Part shown: piece after piece, positions 57,132 to 64,000 of the stretch | Layout: each line of letters begins with the position of its first letter | Position numbering within the stretch: the first letter of the stretch is position 1 | Source: Anniella stebbinsi | Taxonomy: Eukaryota > Chordata > Lepidosauria > Squamata > Anniellidae | DNA: 64,000 bases | Reading direction: 5' to 3' | Assembly: GCA_029215795.1 (NCBI GenBank) | Contig: JARDYH010000005.1 | Span: forward strand, 165,379,814 to 165,443,813 | Notes under the pieces: model-generated | What the model saw: the letters and a program-made list of their open reading frames with translations, nothing else | What the model was told of the DNA's origin: nothing | The model's database searches: none | Translations under genes and position numbers: made by a program

Positions 57132-58138
57132 GGTTCAGCAGCTTCGGGGTCCGCTCCTGTTTCATGCAGCAGCTGCAAAGTGGGAATCTCCCAAATTAGT
57201 TACCAGCTGCTGGGAGAACCGTTTCGGATCCGCCTTCAAAACGTTGAGAAGAGAAGCTGATGTGGGGGGAAATTAAGGATTGAGCAAGCTCGTGGGGGAA
57301 TTTGCACTTCTCGGGCGGACTTCTCATTCAAAAGATGGTGTGCAGGTTGCTGCTGCTTCAAATTGGGTCTGAGTAGCGGTGCCGGGGAAAGGAAGCGTTT
57401 AACCCTTTCCTCCACGCAGTTTTCTCGATCTAGATTCGCCCTACCACCGCCTCAAAGTTGGTGTGAGCCTGGCAGGGGTTAAAACATTGGTATAATAAGA
57501 AGACGACAAATGTGCGCCGTCCCACACGTGTGTGCGTGTGAACGTCCACGCAGGTTAGGATGACGCGTGTGTTTATGACCCCAAATCTTTTCCTCCTGCT
57601 GTCAGGGGTTGTTTGCTTTTCCTTATGTTTTTGTGTCCGGCGGAGAGTTTCGCAAGCCTGGCATGAGTTGCTGGCATGAGTTGCGCCGTCGTGATGGCAA
57701 AACATGCCCTGCACAAACAAAACCCCACTTTAATTTCCTGTAAATCTGTGTTATTTTTGCAAGTTTACTAAGCCAGGAGTCAAGGATGCCTCCCATCCCT
57801 GTTAAAATACTGGCTCTTCCCATTCCAGTTAGGCAAAGTTGGCCCATGATTTTGGACAAAACAAAAAGATCAAAGTGCTCATTGTAACCACACTGTATGT
57901 TCAAAGATAAAGGGCTGGAACCATTTTTTAAGTTCAATTTTAATTAATAAACATTAAGGAACAGGTCAGTAGCTGTCACATCTTCATTATAGCTACTGAC
58001 CTCCATGACATTTATTATGGCATCAACTTTCTTGGACTACAGTCCATGTTTATCAGATGCTGTAGTCCAGAGAATCTCATGCCACAAGAAATGTGTTAGC
58101 CTTGAAGGTGCCACCCTAGTCTGCTGAGACAGACAAAA
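57132..58138. promoter_or_regulatory. Upstream region of C2, CpG-rich 57230-57690
   Basis: Many CpGs cluster here (GCGCCGTCC, GACGCGTG, GGCGGAG, GCGCCGTCG). A CACGTG E-box lies within CACACGTGTG near 57524-57531. No convincing TATA box. Probably 5' UTR and promoter of C2; the transcription start is not determined. Confidence 0.4.
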
Positions 58139-58482
58139 GGTGCCTCTACAAGAGCGTTTTAAACCTCTTTCAAGTCGCATTAAAAAATTACCTCTACAAG
58201 AGCGGAGCGCAAATTGGGGGTTGAGGTGTGTTTTCTCTCTGATTATGCGCATTATTGAATGAGATTTAAATAGCGAGTTTTAATTCTCCAAGTCTGTTAA
58301 AGTGCATTTTGAGCATGTAAACAAGCGATTCTCTGCATTTCAGCCACTTTAAAGTGAGTTTCATACTGCCAGTTATGCGCTTCACCACATGTCATTTACA
58401 GGATTTAGGTGTAAACGTGATTGTGAGAAGATGCGCATATTCGGGCAACCAGGCTCCAAACCAAATCCTTCCAGAGGGGACC
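58139..58482 (+). mobile_element. H1 element copy 10
   Basis: Starts GGTGCCTCTACAAGAG and ends CTTCCAGAGGGGACC. Flanks AAA/TAA match at two of three bases. More diverged than the others. Confidence 0.78.
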
Positions 58483-61400
58483 TAAGACAGCTAACCTTCT
58501 GGAAATTGTCACTAGCTAGGTTTCTTTACTTTTTCCCCCTCTGCCTACAGGGAAAACTGCTTTTCGCCTAAAATTCGAGAGAAATCTTAGTAACAACTCG
58601 ATTTTATTTATTTTAAAAAAGGGAGGAATCACCTTTTTGATGTGTTTCTTTGCCCCATGTGCAGGGCCATCCCAAGACATTTTGTGAAGGAAAATACAGT
58701 GTTCCTGCCCGCCATTCCATGTATAGAAGCCAACTGGCCTGGATAGAGTAGCAACCTTCACCACACCCAAGGACAAGACTAGCGTTGGGGTCATAAGACA
58801 GGCTGTGCAGAACGTTCAATTCTGCCCTCCAACACCCTACCACTACTCACTGCCCCCTAGCACCCTGGGGCAGCTGCTTCCCTGTGTCTAATGGTAGGGC
58901 TCATGGCCCTGTCTCAGCATAACCTGAAACCTGCATGGCACATAGGAAAACCTAATTCATGTATGTCTTTGCCTTTTCCTCTACTCCATCTTATGAACTG
59001 ATCATGCATTGAAGTCAGACTTTCCCACCTCTCCCCAGCTTACCAAGAGTTTTGTGCATATTTTGGTTAGTCCTAATAAAGGTATTGCCTAACCATGGAT
59101 TTAGGAAATTTTGCTATGGAATAACATGGTTTGCATCTTTTTAAATGGGACTTGTAATCACATAGTAAACTCACTATACATTTTCTGCTTATTACAGACA
59201 GAGGAAGATAGCAGATGGGGCCTTTCCCTTTACGCCATCTGGTGGTGGGGAAGGGGAAGGAGAAGGACTTAGGATGTTTGAACATTTGTTTCAGATCATC
59301 CTGCATCAAAGTAAGACGTCCAGATGTAAAAGAAGACAGAGCTCTTACACTTTTAATAGTTGTGTAGAAGAGGCAAATCCAGCACTATTAAAAATGCAGG
59401 AAGCCTTGTCCTCTTTTGCAGCTGGCCATTCTAGATTTATATAACTTACTTTTTTTTAATGATTTGTCATAATAAACTTTCAGATTTTAAATTTGTCATC
59501 GTTTTTTAAACTGACCCTGCTTTTGTACCTTTAAACAGCAAGGCAATGTAAGCAACTGAAGCAATTCACACTACTTATGCCCATGACACATAAATCTCTG
59601 CTATTTATTTATTTGTGTGTGTATTACACATGTATGCAAATCCGCATTCACCTTTCCATGCAAAGCAAATATAAGGCATCTTATAATTTATGAACAATAC
59701 AAACCAACACTGGAGCAATAAAACTTAATGAACAGAGTGGAGACAAAGCAAGAGAAAAACTTCAAATTTACTGGGCTTTTGAAAGCAAAAAAGAAAGAAA
59801 CCACCCATATCTCTATTTTGTACTACTGCTGAAATTGTGTGGGCTAAGTTGCTCCTGGATATAACAACAGGACACCATATACAGAAGTTTAAATGTTACT
59901 TTGGAAATCAGATTATCCGTGACACCATCATGTAGGATATGGAATTTATAGCCAAACTGAAATTCTGGGAATGTTGCCTTAAGGCATGCCTCATGAGTAA
60001 CATAGATTGATTATACATAAATTAGTTTAAGCATTTCTACTCCATCTTGCAAAAAAATATTTTCAAGGCAACGTATGCCACATATTTAGAAATCGCCACC
60101 AATACGGCAGCCAAAACAATTAAATGAAACAGCAGCATTTTCCAGCAGAAACTGAAAACAAACAATTCAACAGTAGGATGGCCAGATGCCAAAGAGGACA
60201 TGACTTTTCCACCTTTAATAGTGTAAAAGAGGGAGTATCAGCAAACAATCTGCTAAGGGAGACAGAACAGTTGCACAATGCCTTCTGATTGTTAGCATAT
60301 CTAGAAGCAACCCTGGATAACATCATTTTTAATTGGCATTCAAAAGACATCAGATCTGGTACCATTTTCTGAAAAAGTTACCTTTTAAGACACTCAATAA
60401 TCCTTGAAACTGAACAGATATTTTAACAGCAGATTGAACTAACCAGGCCAAATTTAGCCACTTGACTCAAATAATTCAACAAATGGCCTCCCTGCTTCCT
60501 TTCTTTTTCCCATTATACAAATCCCTTCCTTGAGTTCTTCCCCTAACATCGCTCTTTTCAGCTTTTCAATCATTGGTATGGTGTGTTTTTTTAATGCTGG
60601 AAATAAAATATTAGTGGGCTGGCAGCTTACTAGAGTGCACCCACTCAGCTGAATGTAATAAAAGTGCGTTGGATCAGATCTTTGGAGTCTGTGCTTCTTA
60701 GTGGGAATTGGGAATTGGCATATCTCCTAGGAAAAAGAGCCTAGAACTTTTGGGCAACAACAACAAGAACAGAATCAATCAAAAAAGACAGCAGTCATAA
60801 GACCCTAGCAGGAATTCACAGATAGGATATGCTCCTGGCAGGGCTTCTGAGATGCTTGGTAGAGGTGTAACAGCTGGAAATCCAACAGGCAAAGCCAGTT
60901 ATTTGGGGATGGTATTAAAATGATGAGAAAAGCTGCATCTGCTGAATTTCTGCCTGTTGTGCAATAGTTGAAGGCTCAAGAGCCCAGCCCGAGTCACGAA
61001 GTGACGATCTTTATTTCCAATTTACTGTCCTTTGTCACATCCAGGTGTTTGGAGTTTAAATCCCAGCCAAGTGTGCTTTTTAAAAGTGTTCCATGAAGTG
61101 GTTGCTAGAAGGAAGGCGCTTTTAGAGATCAATGCAACCGATATTGCTTTCAATATAAGCCTAAGACTTTCCTCCTTTTTAAGGGGGGGGGGGGGTGAAT
61201 CTCAATGTAAGCTGAAACCTGCTATTTCAGAGGAGGGAGGATTAGTTACCAAGGTGATTTGGAGGAGGCTGGAAAAAATGTACCCCTCCCACCAGCCTCC
61301 TGGAGGCGCGTTTTTATGACATCACTGGCCTTAAAGGGGAAGAAGGGGTGGATTTAAAGGACCCACAAATGGATTAGCAACTATCCCACAATGCAATGAA

Positions 61401-63870
61401 GTTATTTCTCTCCCTTCTCTTTCCCAACCCCCGCTTCTTTCATTGAGCCTTTTCTGTTCTTTTTCTGTGTGGCTGGCAAATATCCCTCTCCCATTTTTGG
61501 CCGCCTGGCCCTTTAATGAGGCCCCTTTAATTCCTTTCTCTCCATTTGCCTCCTTGTTTGGCCATTTGGGGCCACCCCCTCTCCTCCAAGAGAGGGGGAG
61601 CAGCGTGCAAGGTGAGAAAGGGGGGAGGGGAGGGAGAGGCTCGGAAATGGGGTGAGCGGGCAGGGAGGTGCATCCGATTTGAGCTTGGCTGTTTGCAAGG
61701 AAGAAAGGAGCGTGTAAAGGGGGAAAGGAGGGACAGAGAGCTGGGGAGGAGTGGAGGGTGGGGATCACATTGTTTGTATGTGGCTGTGAATGAAAGTGGA
61801 GGAGATTTGCATGGGATGAAAGAGCTCCGTTGAATTGTAGTCTGCTGTGTGCGGGAAAGGAGTGTGTAAAAAGAATGGATAAGAGTAGTTAGGGGTGGGG
61901 GGTTTAGGAAGCATGCAAAAAGAGAAAAGGGGAACTGGGAAGAAAGATGCAGTCATTCGTAGATGCAGTCATTCGTTGTAATACATGGAAGAGGCAGCAT
62001 GGAAAGCTTTGCACACGCAAAAGGGGATGTCGAGTGCAGCATTAGCAGGCTTATGTCACATTTGCAGCATCTAACGGGTGGATTTGGAGAGAATGGATTG
62101 CAGGCTATTAGCATTTCCCACACAGAAGGCACGTGCGTGTAGATCCCTATGCTACCTGTGGGTAGATCATCATGTGTGATACTGGCACACGCATGCATTT
62201 TGCATGGCATATGCATGCTTTGCAGCTTTGTGGTGTGTGCATTTGGGGAATGCACACTTATGCAGTCGTTAGGCATGACTAGTGACACATGCTTGATCAT
62301 ACTTTTTTTTTTAACACACTTTCTCCATGTACCACTTCCATGCGACAAATCATATTTTAACTTGCATGGGGATAATGTGTCTGGTGTTTGCACGTGTGTA
62401 TGTTTCTCAGTGAGCATATGCTGGAAAGCCACATGCAAAAGCGGGCTCTCAACACATGGATACTTGAAATGTGCAGCTTAGACATCTTATCAACTGAAAC
62501 ATGGGATGGTTAGTTAAAATAAAATAAATGAATGTTGTGATGATGATGTACCTATATGTTCATATCTCTTTTGCAGTATAGGAGATATGTAATGTGGAAA
62601 CAGGTTTGGAAGGAAAGGCCAGATAAAGGAGGGTGTTTTTTTATTTGAGTACTGAACTAAAGAGAGGGTAAAGTTATTGGATGTATTCAGATATCATGAT
62701 AAGCCATGGTTAACATAATAGGAATAATGCCCTAGCCCCTCTCTCCTGGGGATTCCAAGCTCCCCATTCCCCTCTATTTCCTCAACATGGCCATGGGTTG
62801 GAGATCAGAAGCTTTCACTTCCATTTTTGTTTCGCCGTGGCTTGTGGCATCATCCAAATCCAACCAGCTGTACTTAATCTTAACTGTGGTTTGTTTGAAA
62901 CAAGCAACTTCAAGCTATGGGCCAGTTTGCCACCATTTTGCATATTCAACTCCTGACTGGGGGTTGTCATATCATGCGAACCCGGACACAAACCTCGCAT
63001 AACCCACAGTGGCTGAGTTCGTGCAACATGACAACCCCCCACTTGGGGTTTGAATATGCAAAATGGCAGCAGGCACATGCTGTAGCCTTACCCTGGCTTA
63101 AATAACCCATGGTGGGCTGTTGTGTCATGAGAACCAAGTCGATGCTTTATGAAGCAGGCTTATTTCAACCAAGCCATAGTTAAGATTAACCACAATAATC
63201 TGGTTTATTGTGATACAGCCATAGTGAATGAGGAGCATCCACGTGTGGGGGAAATATGTATTGGAAGGAGGAATAGAGATATGTAGGAATCTACATCTTC
63301 TGCAAAAGTTTTGTTAAAAGGATAAAATAGACATGTATAAACATTTGGAAAGGAAGAATAGAGACATGTAAGAATCTACATTGCATCTTCTGTGGAAGAA
63401 TCCAGTGCGAGAGGCAGGCAGGATATCCAAGATTATATAGACTTCTGTCCTGGTCTTTATGACTCAGGCCAAACTCTAGCATCTTCCAGACAAAAAAATA
63501 ACGGCATCAAAGCATCAGGATTGTCATTTCAGATTTCAAATTACAAGTGGTGAGAAGCATAGTAAAGTTGAAAGTCCTGATACCTTGAGCACTATTTTCA
63601 TAGGAAAGGCAGGACATATTGAAAAAACAGCAAAAGGAGAAGGCACTAATAGATAACAAAATGGAAGAGAAAAGAAGTTCTCAGCTGCCTGGATGTAATA
63701 TTTTATTCTTCCTGACGCGTTTCAGAAGAAATGTCCTTCCTCAGGGGCTTTCTTTAGATATATCAAAAAGATGCCTTCCTCTGTATCTTCTTTTTGAAAT
63801 GTTCCATTTCAAAATAGACGATACATAAGAAGGATTCTTTTCAACAGATTGCAACTGAACCATTGCTTAG
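58483..63870. other. Upstream intergenic sequence
   Basis: No exon with a recognisable product. Notable only for the possible plus-strand first exon at 61500-61616, a G-run near 61184-61196, and a foldback-like repeat around 62890-63150 with arms AACCCGGACAC... and GGGGGTTGTCATATCATG / CATGACAACCCCC. Confidence 0.55.
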
Positions 63871-64000
63871 AATCATAGAATAGTAGAGTTGGAAGGGGCC
63901 TATAAGGCCATCGAGTCCAACCCCTTGCTCAATGCAGGAATCCACATGAAAGCATACCTGAAAGATGGCTGTCTAGCTGCCTCTTGAATGCCTCTAGTGT
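63871..64000 (-). mobile_element. CR1 LINE 3' end, running off the window
   Basis: Reads AATCATAGAATAGTAGAGTTGG, then GGCCATCGAGTCCAACCCC and CTGCCTCTTGAATGCCTC, the familiar inverted 3' portion of CR1 elements. Confidence 0.85.

Larger units (their letters stand above)
44856..57088. other. C2 intron 1 (12.2 kb)
   Basis: Contains H2 elements (45339-45708 and ~46005-46400), the provirus (47452-54843), and an FB1 foldback with a nested H1 (55556-56221). Outside these, 46401-47217, 54900-55547 and 56230-57088 hold no gene I recognise. Confidence 0.7.

Noticed and set aside
3102..57131. Assignment to complement factor B
   Set aside because: The EFYDYD block is B-like, but GESGG, SLGR before the cleavage site, SNMGG and the C-terminal helix favour C2.
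61331..61768. Proline/serine-rich 145-codon minus-strand frame
   Set aside because: Low-complexity translation of a G/A-rich stretch with no family signature.
1..64000. CRISPR arrays, operons or prokaryotic systems
   Set aside because: The sequence is vertebrate nuclear DNA. Direct repeats present are microsatellites and transposons.

Overview
The window looks like nuclear DNA from a squamate reptile (lizard-type). It carries tRNA-derived SINEs of the Sauria/Squam kind, CR1-clade LINE pieces and dense families of small DNA transposons. It also carries a vertebrate 18-exon complement gene of the MHC class III region. No prokaryotic features are present.

The only host gene I can support is complement component C2, on the minus strand. 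Its start codon is at 57131 and its stop at 3102, so it spans about 54 kb. I rebuilt 18 coding exons from the raw sequence. Every intron is GT-AG, all intron phases agree, and the total is 2307 nt (768 residues plus stop). The protein order is signal peptide, three CCP/sushi domains, linker, a C1s-type cleavage site (SLGR|R), a von Willebrand A domain with DxSxS, and a chymotrypsin-like protease domain (His520, Asp570, Ser691 in GESGG). SLGR, GESGG and the SNMGG loop favour C2 over its paralogue factor B.

Everything else sits in introns or flanks. Intron 1 (44856-57088) holds a 7.4-kb gammaretrovirus-like provirus (47452-54843) with LTRs that read as identical but heavily damaged genes. Intron 9 holds a CR1-clade LINE with a long open reverse-transcriptase frame, inserted into an older repeat. 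Ten copies of a ~350-bp, CpG-rich, 3-bp-TSD element (called H1 here) and four copies of a 320-bp foldback hAT-like element with 8-bp TSDs are scattered over the window. One H1 copy is nested in a foldback copy. A 652-bp palindrome at 22653-23304 also has hAT-like ends.

Upstream of C2, a CpG-rich stretch near 57230-57690 is a plausible promoter. A possible plus-strand first exon near 61500-61616 could belong to a divergent neighbour, but this is weak. The first 3.1 kb is 3' flank with no gene I can support; factor B would be expected beyond that edge by mammalian synteny.
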